Below, piece after piece: positions 10,355-20,032 of a DNA stretch of 64,000 bases (position 1 is the first letter of the stretch; each line of letters starts with the position of its first letter). The notes below the pieces were generated by a model. The model was given only the letters and a program-made list of their open reading frames with translations, searched no databases and was not told the origin of the DNA. Origin of the DNA: Buchnera aphidicola str. Sg (Schizaphis graminum) (GTDB taxonomy: Bacteria; Pseudomonadota; Gammaproteobacteria; Enterobacterales; Enterobacteriaceae); the NCBI RefSeq assembly GCF_000007365.1, contig NC_004061.1, positions 186,001 through 250,000 of the forward strand, written 5' to 3'. The position numbers and the translations under genes are program-made.

Positions 10355-12832
10355 TTATATAGGTTCTACAATTCTTTGTAAAGCAACAACTTTTTCATTT
10401 TTTGATGTTCTTATTAAGATGACACCTTGTGTATTTCTTTTTAAAACACCTATTTCTGACGCTCTAATTCTAACTAGTGTCCCTGCGTTAGTAATCATCA
10501 TAATTTGATCTTTTTCTACCACTTGTATAGCTCCAATTATTTTTCCGTTCTTTTTAGTAATTTTTATTGAAATTACACCTTGTGTCGCACGTGATTTAAT
10601 TGGAAAATCAGTTATTTTTGTGCGTTTTCCATAGCCGTTATTTGTTGCTATTAAAATACTTTCTTTTTTATACGGAACAATAAGGGATACTACTTTGTCA
10701 TTTTTAGAAATTTTAATTCCTCTTACTCCAGAAGCTGTTCTTCCCATTGTTCTAACACTATTTTCTAAAAATTGAACCACTTTTCCATTTTGTGTAAATA
10801 ACATGATATTGTTCTTACCATTTGTTAATGAAACTCCAATAAGTTCATCATTAGCTCGTAAATTAATTGCTATAATGCCTGCAATTCTAGGTTTTTTAAA
10901 TTCTTTTAAAGAACTTTTTTTAACTATTCCTTGTGCAGTAGCCATAAAAATATTTAGATTATCTTTAAATTCATGAATAGGAAGTATTGCTGTAATTCTT
11001 TCCTTGTTACTTAATGGTAACAAATTGACTATGGGTCTACCTTTTGCATGTCTACTAGATTCTGGTAGTTGATAAACTTTCATCCAATATAGGATACCTC
11101 GACTGGAAAAACATAGTATAGTATCATGTGTATTCGTCACGACTAAACTTTCTATAAAATCTTCTTCTTTAATTTTAGCTGCTGATTTTCCCTTTCCTCC
11201 TCTTTTTTGAGCATTATAATCAGAAAGAGGTTGATATTTAACGTATCCAGAATGAGATAATGTTACTACTACATCTTCTTGATTAATTAAATCTTCAATG
11301 CTAATATCAGGATTATTTTCTGTAATTTCTGTTCGTCTCTGATCTCCGAAATTATTTTTTATTGATACTAATTCATCTCTAATAACTTCTCGCATACGAT
11401 CGCGACTTTTTAAAATTTTTTTTAATTCTTTGATTTTTTTAGTTAAACAATCGTATTCTAAAACAAGTTTATTTTTTTCTAAACTTGTTAATTTATGTAA
11501 GCGTAAATCTAAAATAGCTTGCACTTGTTCTTCAGTAAAATGATAATCATGATCTTTTTGATTTATTTTTTCTGAATTTTTATAAATCCACGTTTTTTTT
11601 ATTATTAACTCTTTTGCTTCTAATGAACTTTTAGCTTTTTTTATTAGATCAATAATACAGTTAATGTTTATTAAAGCTATACTTAATCCTTCAAGAATAT
11701 GAGATCTTTTACAAGTTTTATCTAATTCAAAAATACTGCGGCGTGTAACTATTTCTTCTCTATGTGATAAAAAATGTTTTAATATCTCTTTTAAAGATAA
11801 TGTTTTTGGTTGTCCTTGGCATAATGCAACCATATTTATACCAAAAGAAATTTGTAGTTGAGTAAGAGAATATAGTTGATTTAAAATTATTTCTGACATA
11901 GCTTCTTTTTTTATTTCAACTACAATTCTCATTCCATCTTTGTCTGATTCGTCACGTAAAGCAGTTATTCCATCAATTCTTTTTTCCTTTACTAGTTCTG
12001 CTATTTTTTCAATTAAACGTGATTTGTTAACTTGATAAGGAATTTCATAAAAAATAATTGATTCTTTTTTGTTTTTTTTATTTTTTTCAATTTTGTTTCG
12101 AGCACGAATATAAATCTTTCCCTTTCCTGTTCGATATGCTTCTTCAATTCCCTTTTTACCATTGATAATTCCTGCAGTTGGAAAATCTGGTCCTGGAATA
12201 TGTTGAATTAATTCTCGTAGTGTAATGTTATCATCTTTTATATAAGCTAAACATCCGTCAATTACCTCATTCAAGTTGTGAGGAGGAATATTCGTTGCCA
12301 TACCCACCGCTATTCCTGATGATCCATTAATTAAAAGATTTGGTATTTTAGATGGCAGGATTTCTGGAATATGTTCTGTTCCATCATAATTCGGAATGAA
12401 TTCTACAGTATTTTTTTCTAGATCAGCTAACAACTCTTGAGAAATTTTAGACATACGTACTTCTGTATATCGCATTGCTGCTGCTGCATCCCCGTCAATT
12501 GAACCAAAATTGCCTTGACCATCTATTAACATATAACGTAATGAAAAATTTTGCGCCATTCGCACGATTGAATCATATACAGCAGAATCTCCATGTGGAT
12601 GATATTTACCTATTACATCTCCTACCACTCTAGCAGATTTTTTATATGCTTTATTCCAATAATTACTTAATACATGCATTGCAAAAAGTATTCTTCTATG
12701 GACTGGTTTTAAACCATCTCGAACATCTGGCAAGGCTCGTCCTACTATTACAGACATAGCATAGTCTAGGTAAGAACTTTTCAATTCTTTTTCAATATCG
12801 ACTTGTACAATTTCTCGAGCAAGGTGTTTCAT
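10355..12832 (-). CDS. gyrA: DNA gyrase subunit A
   Basis: GyrA breaks and rejoins DNA in the gyrase heterotetramer, introducing negative supercoils with GyrB and ATP. At 825 aa it is about 50 residues shorter than E. coli GyrA (875): the acidic C-terminal tail is missing and the protein ends at IVEPI. The catalytic tyrosine is at 122 in [12 protein letters not shown]. The residues equivalent to the quinolone-determining sites are Ser83 and Asp87, so the site looks like the sensitive type. The DNA-wrapping beta-pinwheel domain has the GyrA box as QKRGGKG. Loss of the tail is inferred to alter supercoiling control. It is divergent from the DUF2076 gene. Confidence 0.96.
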
Positions 12833-13110
12833 ATTAACTATTTTCTCTTTTTTGCGTTGATTAATAGAATTATATTGAGTATAAAATTATAACATAGTTA
12901 AAGTGTCAGATGCATTGAAAGAACTGATTCTAAATAATGAAATTATTATTTATAATTAGATTTTTTTTAAATAGTTAAAAAATATTTTTTATATTGTTTA
13001 TTTTAAATGAAAGTATTAAAATAATGAGTTATTAGAGTATTTTATATAGATCAATACTGAATTATATAAATAATAACTTTTCTAAGTTTAATGGAAAATG
13101 AGATACTTTT

Positions 13111-13815
13111 ATGAAAGATGAAGAAAAAAATTTAATAGAAAATTTATTTCATCGTTTGAAAAAAATTGAACTAAACTGTTCTGAGCGCGATGATACAGCA
13201 GATGTTTTAATCCAAAATTTAGTAAAAAAACAGCCTTATTCTTCTTACTACATGGTGCAAACAATCTTAATTCAAGAAACAGCTATAAAAAAAATGAATT
13301 TAAAAATCGAAGAATTAAAAAATCAAATATCAATTTTAAATTCAGATCAAGTGAATAAAAAACCAAGTTTTTTATCAAACTTTTTAAAAAAAGATCCAGG
13401 ATCAAAAACTATATCCTATGATAATACTATATGGAAAAAAAACCAGAATAACTTAGAATCTTGTAATACAAATATTCCTTCTTCTTCAGCAGCAACTACC
13501 AGAAATAGCGGATTTCTTAAAAACGCATTACAAACAGCGACAGGTGTAGCAGGAGGTATGATTTTAGGAAATATGTTAATGAATTTGTTTAATCATACTA
13601 CACCGGAAGAAGAAATTTTTGATAATATTAATCAGTCGTCAGCATCTGATATAGATAATGAATATGATTCTATTCAGAATAATCATTCTGATTTAGTAAA
13701 TTATGATAATCAAAACGAACCACTTGAAAATTATTCTGATGATAATAATTTTTCTAATTTTGATGAAACGGAACATGTTGATGATAGCGAGATGAATGAT
13801 GATAATTTTATTTGA
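13111..13815 (+). CDS. DUF2076 family protein
   Basis: This 234 aa protein matches the DUF2076 family of gammaproteobacteria, whose function is unknown to me. The N-terminal 70 residues are helical with the family pattern EEKNLIENLFHRLKKIEL and SSYYMVQTILIQETAIKKMN, a probable coiled coil. A short hydrophobic glycine-rich segment, FLKNALQTATGVAGGMILGN, sits at about residues 144-163. The last 70 residues are low-complexity and very acidic, rich in Asp and Asn. No signal peptide is visible. It is divergent from gyrA and convergent with ahpC, with a hairpin between. Keeping this gene in a reduced genome suggests a useful role. Confidence 0.85.
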   Translation: MKDEEKNLIENLFHRLKKIELNCSERDDTADVLIQNLVKKQPYSSYYMVQTILIQETAIKKMNLKIEELKNQISILNSDQVNKKPSFLSNFLKKDPGSKTISYDNTIWKKNQNNLESCNTNIPSSSAATTRNSGFLKNALQTATGVAGGMILGNMLMNLFNHTTPEEEIFDNINQSSASDIDNEYDSIQNNHSDLVNYDNQNEPLENYSDDNNFSNFDETEHVDDSEMNDDNFI

Positions 13816-13869
13816 TAATGTTTAGTATTTAAATCAAAGTTGTTAATAATTTATTTTTAAATTAAAAAT

Positions 13870-13899
13870 AAAGCCAGCATATTTTTTTTTGCTGACTTT
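13870..13899 (-). terminator. Rho-independent-type terminator after ahpC
   Basis: A 10-base stem (13870-13879 with 13890-13899) and a T-rich loop lie between two convergent genes. On the minus strand the one non-Watson-Crick position is a U-G wobble; on the plus strand the same position is a C-A mismatch. A short U run follows on the minus strand. The hairpin therefore fits the ahpC transcript better, although it may act in both directions. Confidence 0.7.
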
Positions 13900-13917
13900 A
13901 AAATTATCTGTTAATTT

Positions 13918-14514
13918 TTATGAAAAATATTTTTTTAAATATGAAGAAACTCCCTCTTGAGAAGCTTTCATCCCCTCTTGTCCATGCTTCCAATTTACAG
14001 GACATACTTCTCCGTATTTATTATGAAAATTTAAAGCGTCTATCATCCGTATCATTTCATCAATGTTACGTCCGAAAGGAAGATCATTAACAACTTGATG
14101 ACGTATAATCCAATTTTCATCAATTAAGAATGAGGCTCTTAATGCTATATTTAATTCCGGATGTTCTATATGATAAGATTTTTGAATTTCATGTTTTATA
14201 TCAGAAACCATAGGAAATTTTATTTTTCCAATTCCTCCATTTTCAGGAAAGGTATTTTGCCATGCTTGATGAACAAAAACACTATCAATAGAAACACCAA
14301 CAATTTTTACATTTCTTTTTTCAAAAGCTTCAAAGGTTTTATTAAATTCGATGATTTCAGAAGGACAAACAAAAGTAAAATCCATAGGCCAAAAAAACAA
14401 TACGGTTATTTGACCATTAGAATATTTTTTTAAATCAAAATTATTCATGATTTTACCATTTTTTAAAATTGCTGGTGCTATAAAATTTGGCGCTTTTTGT
14501 GTTACTAAAGTCAT
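13918..14514 (-). CDS. ahpC: 2-Cys peroxiredoxin (AhpC/TsaA family)
   Basis: This is a typical 2-Cys peroxiredoxin that reduces hydrogen peroxide and organic peroxides by a thiol mechanism. The 198 aa protein has the peroxidatic cysteine in PMDFTFVCPSEI (about residue 50) and the resolving cysteine in GEVCPVNWKHGQEGM near the C-terminus (about residue 170). Length and tail look more like the TsaA/eukaryotic-type Prx1 group than the 187 aa E. coli AhpC. No ahpF partner lies nearby, so the electron donor may be thioredoxin (inference). With sodA it forms the oxidative defence seen in this window. Confidence 0.92.
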   Translation of the reverse strand: MTLVTQKAPNFIAPAILKNGKIMNNFDLKKYSNGQITVLFFWPMDFTFVCPSEIIEFNKTFEAFEKRNVKIVGVSIDSVFVHQAWQNTFPENGGIGKIKFPMVSDIKHEIQKSYHIEHPELNIALRASFLIDENWIIRHQVVNDLPFGRNIDEMIRMIDALNFHNKYGEVCPVNWKHGQEGMKASQEGVSSYLKKYFS

Positions 14515-14630
14515 TTTTTTTCCTTTTAATTAAAAAAATAGAATAAGATATGTGTTCCTTAATAAAAAAAAGAATTTATTTTGATAAATAATTATGTGTA
14601 AAATTAATTTTTATTTAAAGTGGAGGTAAT

Positions 14631-15297
14631 GTGAGAAATAGTTTAACTTGGAAAGATCTTTTATCTCAAGAAAAAAAAAAAATATTTTTTTAAAATTATT
14701 AAATTTCTTAAAGAAGAGCGTCTAAAAAAAATAATATATCCTGCTTCAAAAGATGTTTTCAATGCTTTTTTGTTAACTCCTTTTAGTAAGATAAAAGTTG
14801 TTATAATTGGACAAGATCCTTATTTTTCCAAAGATCAAGCTCACGGATTAGCTTTTTCAGTCCCTAGAAATCATATTATACCACCTTCTTTAAAAAATAT
14901 ATATAAAGAATTAAATAATGATTTTAATAAAAATCATATATTTTATCATGGTTGTCTTGAAAACTGGGCTACTCAAGGTGTTTTTTTATTGAATACTATT
15001 TTAACTGTTGAATCAGGAAAACCAAAATCTCACTATAATATAGGATGGCATATTTTTACGGATAATGTTATTTCTCTTATTAATTCTTATAAAGAATTCA
15101 TTGTTTTTTTAATTTGGGGTAATGATGCAAAAACAAAATGCAATCTAATTGATACAAATAAACATTATATTTTAAAAACATCTCATCCTTCTCCTTTATC
15201 AGCACATCGTGGTTTTTTAGGATGCAAACATTTTTCGAAAACTAACAAAATTTTACTTAAACACAAAAGAAATAAAATTGATTGGTTTAAGATTTAA
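14631..15297 (+). CDS. ung: Uracil-DNA glycosylase, frame interrupted at a poly(A) run
   Basis: Ung removes uracil from DNA. A GGAGG box at 14622-14626 precedes a GTG start at 14631 giving VRNSLTWKDLLSQEKK, as in Ung N-termini. A run of 12 A at 14671-14682 then shifts the frame, and the zero frame stops at 14691. With 11 (or 14) A it continues as YFFKIIKFLKEERLKK, then IIYPASKDVFNAF and the water-activating loop GQDPY. The uracil-binding HPSPLSAHRG follows near the end. The expected His after GQDPY is Phe here. A TTG at 14770 would give a shortened product lacking ~45 residues. The whole would be about 221 aa (E. coli 229). It is convergent with grpE. Confidence 0.87.
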
Positions 15298-15333
15298 AAA
15301 TAGAAAAAATTTTAAATTTTTTCTATTTTTAAA
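15293..15333. terminator. Bidirectional A/T hairpin between ung and grpE
   Basis: A perfect 20-base inverted repeat (15293-15312 with 15314-15333) is centred on one base. It starts inside the ung stop codon and lies between convergent ung and grpE. The arms carry T runs on both strands, so it can work as a terminator in either direction. Confidence 0.65.
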
Positions 15334-15375
15334 AAATTTTAAAAATGTTTTTTATTAATATCAAAATATATTTTT

Positions 15376-15942
15376 TTAAGTTTTAGAAATTACAACAGCT
15401 GCCTTACGAAGTATTGTTTTTTTAAAAATAAAACCTTTTTTCTTTACAGAAATAATATAATTTGGTTCTATTGTATTTGATGACTCAGTTAAGATGACAT
15501 CATGAATTTTTGGATTGAATATTTCATTTTTTTTGCCTTCTATTTTTACTCCAAATTTTATTAATATACTTAGCAAAGATTTTAATGTTAATTCTATCCC
15601 CTGTATTGATGGTTCATCATTTAAATTTAACTTTGTAGAAATTGTTAATATGTCTTCAAGATTATTTATAATAGGAATAATTTGTTTAAAAAAGTTTTCT
15701 ATTTCTGCATTTTTTATTTTTTTTATTTTTTTTTCAGTATTTTTTTTAATATTTTCTATATTTGCTAGATGTCTTAGTTTAAGATTATTTATTTCTTTTT
15801 TATTTTTGAATATTTTTTCCCTTATTTCATTCATTTTTTTATTTTGAAATATTGATTCATCATTTTTTTTTTCTTTATTTTTTTCTAAATCATTTTCTTT
15901 ATCAGTATTTTGATAGTTTGTTTTTTTCTCTTGATTATCCAT
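15376..15942 (-). CDS. grpE: GrpE nucleotide exchange factor for DnaK
   Basis: GrpE releases ADP from DnaK and so drives the Hsp70 folding cycle. It is 188 aa (E. coli 197). The N-terminal 40 residues are highly charged (Lys, Glu, Asn) and low-complexity. They are followed by a long helix that forms the dimeric coiled coil (KIFKNKKEINNLKLRHLANI) and a C-terminal beta domain (NPKIHDVI, ISVKKKGFIF). The gene contains an in-frame run of 10 A (15863-15872, coding EKKN) yet is intact. It is preceded by a good heat-shock type promoter. Confidence 0.93.
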   Translation of the reverse strand: MDNQEKKTNYQNTDKENDLEKNKEKKNDESIFQNKKMNEIREKIFKNKKEINNLKLRHLANIENIKKNTEKKIKKIKNAEIENFFKQIIPIINNLEDILTISTKLNLNDEPSIQGIELTLKSLLSILIKFGVKIEGKKNEIFNPKIHDVILTESSNTIEPNYIISVKKKGFIFKKTILRKAAVVISKT

Positions 15943-15969
15943 AATATTACCATTTTAAATGTTATTAAT

Positions 15970-16000
15970 TAAATGTAGAGTTTTTAATATGTTTTTCAAG
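15970..16000 (-). promoter_or_regulatory. Sigma-32 (heat shock) type promoter of grpE
   Basis: On the minus strand CTTGAAA (15994-16000) is followed after 15 bases by CTACATTTA (15970-15978). The known sigma-32 consensus is CTTGAAA, 13-17 bases, then CCCCATNTA, so the -35 matches fully and the -10 differs at two C positions. It sits 28-58 bases before the grpE ATG, a sensible place for the start of transcription. Both boxes stand out in such AT-rich DNA. Confidence 0.7.
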
Positions 16001-16047
16001 GTAATTTTTTTATTAAAAATATTTTTTTTATTGGGAAATTTAATGCA

Positions 16048-16926
16048 ATGAAACAATATTTTAATTGTATTGGTATTGTTGGACGTCCGCGTCATTCAAC
16101 TGCATTAATAACACATGAAATACTTTATAAGTGGTTAATTAAAAAAGGTTATCAAGTTTTTATTGAATATAATATTTCTAAAAAGCTAAATTTAAAAAAC
16201 CCTAAAACTGCGACATTAATAGAAATTGGTCGATTATGTGATTTAGCAATTGTAATAGGCGGAGATGGAAATTTATTATTTACAGCTCGTATTTTATCAT
16301 ATTTTAATATTAAAATCATTGGTATTAATTGTGGAAATTTAGGTTTTCTTACAGATTTGAATCCAGATAATAAATTTAAAAAACTTTCAGAAGTTTTGTC
16401 TGGTAAATATTTCGTAGAAAATCGATTCTTATTAGATGTAATGATTTATAAAAAAGAACAAGTTTCTAAATCTAGTATTGCAATTAATGAAGTTGTTTTG
16501 CATCCTAAAAACGTAGCGCATATGATAGAATTTGAAGTTTATATTAATGACAATTTTGCTTTTTCTCAACGTTCAGATGGCTTGATTATTTCAACTCCAA
16601 CAGGTTCAACAGGTTATTCACTTTCAGCTGGAGGACCTATTATAGAAACTTCCTTAGAATCTATTTTGTTAGTACCTATGTTCCCCCACACTTTATCTGC
16701 GCGTCCTTTATTAATTCGCAGTGATAGTGTAATTCGTTTGAGATTTTCTGATATAGAAACTGATTTAAAAATTAGTTGTGATAGTCAAATAGTTTTACCT
16801 GTTAAGAAAAAAGAATATGTATTTATTCGTCGCAGTAACTATTATTTGAATCTCATACATCCTAAAAGTTATAATTATTTTGAAACTCTAACATCTAAAT
16901 TAAATTGGTCTAAAAAATTTTTTTAG
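16048..16926 (+). CDS. nadK: NAD kinase
   Basis: NadK phosphorylates NAD to NADP with ATP. The protein is 292 aa, equal to E. coli NadK. The GGDGN nucleotide motif is in [13 protein letters not shown] (about residue 72), with [12 protein letters not shown] next and the glycine-rich [22 protein letters not shown] at about 173-194, all diagnostic. The gene is divergent from grpE, as in E. coli, and its start lies ~47 bases after the inferred grpE -35 box on the opposite strand. NADP supply matters for the homoserine dehydrogenase and acetohydroxy acid pathways represented here. Confidence 0.96.
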   Translation: MKQYFNCIGIVGRPRHSTALITHEILYKWLIKKGYQVFIEYNISKKLNLKNPKTATLIEIGRLCDLAIVIGGDGNLLFTARILSYFNIKIIGINCGNLGFLTDLNPDNKFKKLSEVLSGKYFVENRFLLDVMIYKKEQVSKSSIAINEVVLHPKNVAHMIEFEVYINDNFAFSQRSDGLIISTPTGSTGYSLSAGGPIIETSLESILLVPMFPHTLSARPLLIRSDSVIRLRFSDIETDLKISCDSQIVLPVKKKEYVFIRRSNYYLNLIHPKSYNYFETLTSKLNWSKKFF

Positions 16927-17015
16927 ATTATTAAAGATTTTTATAAAATTTTTTTATAGTTAAAGATTGTTATTAACAATATTTCATATAAAATATTATA
17001 GGTAGTGATTTTTTT

Positions 17016-17330
17016 ATGAGTAATCAGATTGTTTTAGGAATGTTAATGATTTTTTTATTCTCGAGTTGTTCAGTATTAGAGAATAAACACTATGTTTTAA
17101 ATAATAATTTAAATGAGTCTTATTTTAATTTAAATAAATTTAAAAAAAATTATAAAGGAATGACAAAAGAACAAATAATTTATATTTTTGGAAATCCAAT
17201 TATTTCAGATTCCTTTAATGATGTTTTTCACTATATTATTTGTGCAGAAGAAAACGGATTTGGATGTCATCAAAAGATACTAAACATATTTTTTAAAAAA
17301 AATAAAGTGTCAAAATTAGATATTCGATAA
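17016..17330 (+). CDS. bamE: Outer membrane assembly lipoprotein BamE
   Basis: BamE (SmpA) is a small lipoprotein of the BAM complex that inserts beta-barrel proteins in the outer membrane. The 104 aa protein (E. coli 113) begins with a lipoprotein signal: hydrophobic residues 5-16 and a lipobox ending FSSC at about residue 19. The mature part keeps the SmpA/OmlA pattern, [19 protein letters not shown] and [10 protein letters not shown]. The C-terminal tail is a little shorter. It follows nadK after about 90 bases on the same strand. Its presence implies a functioning BAM pathway even though the nearby lpxC locus is gone. Confidence 0.88.
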
Positions 17331-17363
17331 TTTATAAGTAATAATTATTTTTTTTAATTTTTT

Positions 17364-17736
17364 TGGAGCTGGCGGGATTTGAACCCGCGTCCAAAATTTC
17401 TATAAATAAAGATACTACATGCTTAGTTTTTCTTTATTTTTTCATTGCTTAATTTGGAAAAACTCATTTTAAGCTTATAGCTTGAAAAATTAATTTTGTG
17501 TCACTATCAAGCATAGTGCTCACATTTTTCTCTTTAAATGTCGGCCTTTCTTAAAAATTTCTCGTTCTCAAGAGAGAAGTCAGAGATGAAAGGGCTTTAT
17601 ACAGTTTTTTAAGCTGCTAAAGCGTAGTTTTGTTTATTATTTGCAGCTATTTTTTTACGGTTTTTTATCGAGGCAAACCGTTCCTCGGCATGCACTTTAC
17701 TTTTTTGATAACTTTGTCGAATCCAAAAACAGCCCC
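17364..17736 (-). ncRNA. ssrA: tmRNA (trans-translation RNA)
   Basis: tmRNA rescues stalled ribosomes by acting as tRNA-Ala and then as mRNA for a degradation tag. On the minus strand the 5' end GGGGCTGTTTTTGGATTCGA (17736 downward) pairs with the 3' end CAGCTCC, next to the T-arm GCGGGTTCAAATCCCGC. The tag frame starts at GCA 17644 and reads ANNKQNYALAA with TAA at 17609-17611. The tag ends ALAA, the usual protease signal. After the discriminator A (17364) the genome has AAA, not CCA, so the CCA end must be added by tRNA nucleotidyltransferase. The exact 3' boundary is inferred from that alignment. Confidence 0.95.
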
Positions 17737-17858
17737 ATAATTTAAAGTTAAAATTCATTATTTAGTATTGCAAAAAAAAATGAAATTGTCTATAAAATTT
17801 TTTTAAAAGTGTTTTTTAATAAAGCATTTTATTTCTTTAACTTTATTTTGGAAAAAAT

Positions 17859-18182
17859 ATGAATGTAATTGAAAAGATAGAACGTCAAATTAAAGATAAT
17901 ATTATTTTAATTTATATGAAGGGTACACCTCAATCTCCTAGTTGTGGTTTTTCAGCTCAAGCAGTACAAGCTTTATCTATTTGTGGAGAAAAATTTGCAT
18001 ATGTTGATATTTTAGAAAATTTAGATATTAGAAAAGAATTACCAAGATACGCTAATTGGCCAACTTTTCCTCAGTTATGGATAAAGGGAGAGTTAATTGG
18101 TGGATGCAGTATTATACTCGAAATGTTAGAAAACGGAGAACTAAAAAAAATAATATCTAATGCAGTATTAAATTCTAAATAA
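17859..18182 (+). CDS. grxD: Monothiol glutaredoxin
   Basis: GrxD (YdhD) is a CGFS-type monothiol glutaredoxin that binds 2Fe-2S clusters with glutathione and helps Fe-S cluster transfer. It is 107 aa (E. coli 115). The active site SPSCGFSAQA is at about residues 27-36, followed by NWPTFPQLWIKGELIGGCSI, the conserved cis-proline and GG region for glutathione binding. It would work with the A-type carrier ErpA encoded at 46.9-47.2 kb. It stands alone between ssrA and a strong hairpin. The short C-terminus is the only difference visible. Confidence 0.95.
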   Translation: MNVIEKIERQIKDNIILIYMKGTPQSPSCGFSAQAVQALSICGEKFAYVDILENLDIRKELPRYANWPTFPQLWIKGELIGGCSIILEMLENGELKKIISNAVLNSK

Positions 18183-18198
18183 TAAATTTAAACAAAAT

Positions 18199-18250
18199 AA
18201 GATATGACATTATGTAAAAATCAGAATTGTTATTATTAATGTCATATCTT
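18199..18250. terminator. Bidirectional terminator between grxD and rnt
   Basis: A perfect 14-base stem (18199-18212 with 18237-18250) has a ~24-base loop and is followed by TTTTT on the plus strand. It lies between convergent grxD and rnt. The long loop weakens it somewhat. Confidence 0.65.
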
Positions 18251-18290
18251 TTTTTATAAAAAGTTTAAAAATATTTTTTTTATTATTAAC

Positions 18291-18953
18291 TTAATATGAA
18301 TTTTGTTTACTTTTTTTAACATTTATAGGCCATCCGCCTAAACCTTTCCAACGATTTACTATTTTACAAAAAAGATTAGCTGTTTGTAAACTATCGTATA
18401 GTGCTGAATGCGCTTGATTATTGTCAAATGACAAACCAATTGCCTTGCATGCTTTTGCTAACACAGTTTGACCTACGGCTAGCCCACTCAATGCGGCTGT
18501 ATCAAATGTAACAAAGGGATGAAAGGGATTGTTTTTAATTTTAACTCTTTGAATAGCTGCCATTAAAAAATTATGATCAAAATGAGCATTATGTGCTACG
18601 ACTATCCCCCGAGTGCATCCCTGTATTTTTATTCCATAATTTACTTTTTCTAATATTGATTCAATAGCTAATGTTTCACTAATAGCTCCACGTAAAGGAT
18701 TAAATGGATCAATTTTATTAAAAGCAATAGCATCAGAATTGATAATAGATCCCTTAAATGGTTTTATATGAAAGTGAAGTATATCTTCTTTATGCAGCCA
18801 TCCTAATTTATCCATTTTTAAAGTTATTAATGCGATTTCTAATACTGCATCAGTTTTTGGATTAAACCCTGCTGTTTCAATGTCGATAACAACAGGATAA
18901 AAAGTGCGAAATCGATTACTTAACAAATTGAATTCTTGAGTTATAGACATCAA
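18291..18953 (-). CDS. rnt: Ribonuclease T
   Basis: RNase T is a 3'-5' exoribonuclease that trims tRNA and other stable RNA 3' ends and also acts on single-stranded DNA. The protein is 220 aa (E. coli 215). DEDDh exonuclease motifs are present: [10 protein letters not shown] (about residues 22-31), HNAHFDHNF (about 121-129) and the ExoIII motif in [17 protein letters not shown], with the catalytic His and Asp. It is convergent with grxD. The gene looks intact. Confidence 0.95.
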   Translation of the reverse strand: MMSITQEFNLLSNRFRTFYPVVIDIETAGFNPKTDAVLEIALITLKMDKLGWLHKEDILHFHIKPFKGSIINSDAIAFNKIDPFNPLRGAISETLAIESILEKVNYGIKIQGCTRGIVVAHNAHFDHNFLMAAIQRVKIKNNPFHPFVTFDTAALSGLAVGQTVLAKACKAIGLSFDNNQAHSALYDSLQTANLFCKIVNRWKGLGGWPINVKKSKQNSY

Positions 18954-19282
18954 AATCTCATCATTTAAAACACTTCGTGTGTAATATAGTTAACTTTTGA
19001 TTTATTTTTATTAATCTTTTAAGTTATATTTTTTTGGTTTTATTGATAGATAAAATATTAAAAATGAATCAAAAAATGAGTAGTGAAAAATATTTTTGAT
19101 AAAAAATTTTAAATAAATATTTTAATGAAACAATATTTTTTAATTTAGATATTGATTGAATATTCGTTATGAACCTTGTTTACAACCTAATAATTGTACT
19201 ATAATTTAATAAAATATTTAAGATTAAATTACTAATTTCATCTTAAATTTATTATTTTATTTTTTTATTTATAGGAAAAAAA
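18954..19282 (+). other. Intergenic region between rnt and sodA
   Basis: The 329 bases between divergent rnt and sodA hold no open frame similar to a protein I recognise. The only clear element is the candidate sodA promoter at 19176-19205. The rest is A/T-rich sequence and presumably also holds the rnt promoter. Confidence 0.5.
19176..19205 (+). promoter_or_regulatory. Candidate sigma-70 promoter of sodA
   Basis: TTGTTT (19176-19181) and a perfect TATAAT (19200-19205) are separated by 18 bases, leaving a leader of about 70 bases before sodA ATG at 19283. The AGGAAAAAA ribosome site sits just before the start. No Fur or SoxS box was recognised. Confidence 0.45.
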
Positions 19283-19894
19283 ATGTCTTATTCCCTACCT
19301 GATCTATCTTATGCATATAATGCTTTAGAACCTTTTTTTGATGAAGAAACAATGAGAATTCATCATACGAAACATCATCAAAATTATATTAATAATACTA
19401 ATTCTATTTTAGAAAGAACAAATTTTTCTTCACTTTCAATTGAAGAGTTAATGTCTATTTTTAATGAAATAAGTTTAGAAAATAAAAATGTATTACGTAA
19501 TAATGCAGGAGGACATATAAATCATAGTTTATTTTGGAAAGGTTTAAAAATTGGAACAATATTGCAAGGTGATTTAAAATCAGAAATTAACAAACAATTT
19601 GGAAGTGTTGAATATTTCAAGAGTAAATTTGAAGATATTGCGTTAAACCACTTTGGTTCAGGTTGGATTTGGTTAGTAAATCAAAATGGTATACTATCTA
19701 TAGTATCTACAATAAATCAAGATAATCCATTAATGGGTAAATCAATATCTGGTACTCATGGTAATCCTATTTTCGGATTAGATCTTTGGGAACATGCTTA
19801 TTATTTAAAATATCAAAATAGACGATTAGATTATATTAAATCTTTTTGGAATGTAGTAAATTGGGATGAAGCATCTCGTCGTTTGTCCAAATAG
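19283..19894 (+). CDS. sodA: Superoxide dismutase (Mn type)
   Basis: SodA converts superoxide to hydrogen peroxide and oxygen. The 203 aa protein (E. coli SodA 206) has the metal ligands in [10 protein letters not shown] (about residue 27), NHSLFW (about 81) and [15 protein letters not shown] (Asp and His about 166 and 170). The pattern [10 protein letters not shown] and the absence of Fe-type signatures favour the manganese enzyme, although the metal cannot be settled from sequence alone. The peroxide formed can be removed by the peroxiredoxin at 13.9 kb. It has its own promoter candidate and terminator, so it looks monocistronic. Confidence 0.94.
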
Positions 19895-19960
19895 TTTTTA
19901 ATTACTTTTAATGTATAATTATTTTTAATATAAATCTTTAATTAATAAATGTTTTAAAAT

Positions 19961-19993
19961 AAAAACATATAATATTTAATATTATATGTTTTT
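19961..19993 (+). terminator. Terminator after sodA
   Basis: A perfect 16-base inverted repeat (19961-19976 with 19978-19993) ends in five T on the plus strand. It is made only of A/T pairs plus one C-G pair. It separates sodA from pth. Confidence 0.6.
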
Positions 19994-20032
19994 CATTTTT
20001 TATATAAATCTGAAAATGTTAAAGGATTTTTT

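Noticed and set aside
17364-17420. Stand-alone tRNA-like gene from the T-arm sequence
   Set aside because: The acceptor pairs with a segment 370 bases away and a tag frame lies between; it belongs to tmRNA.
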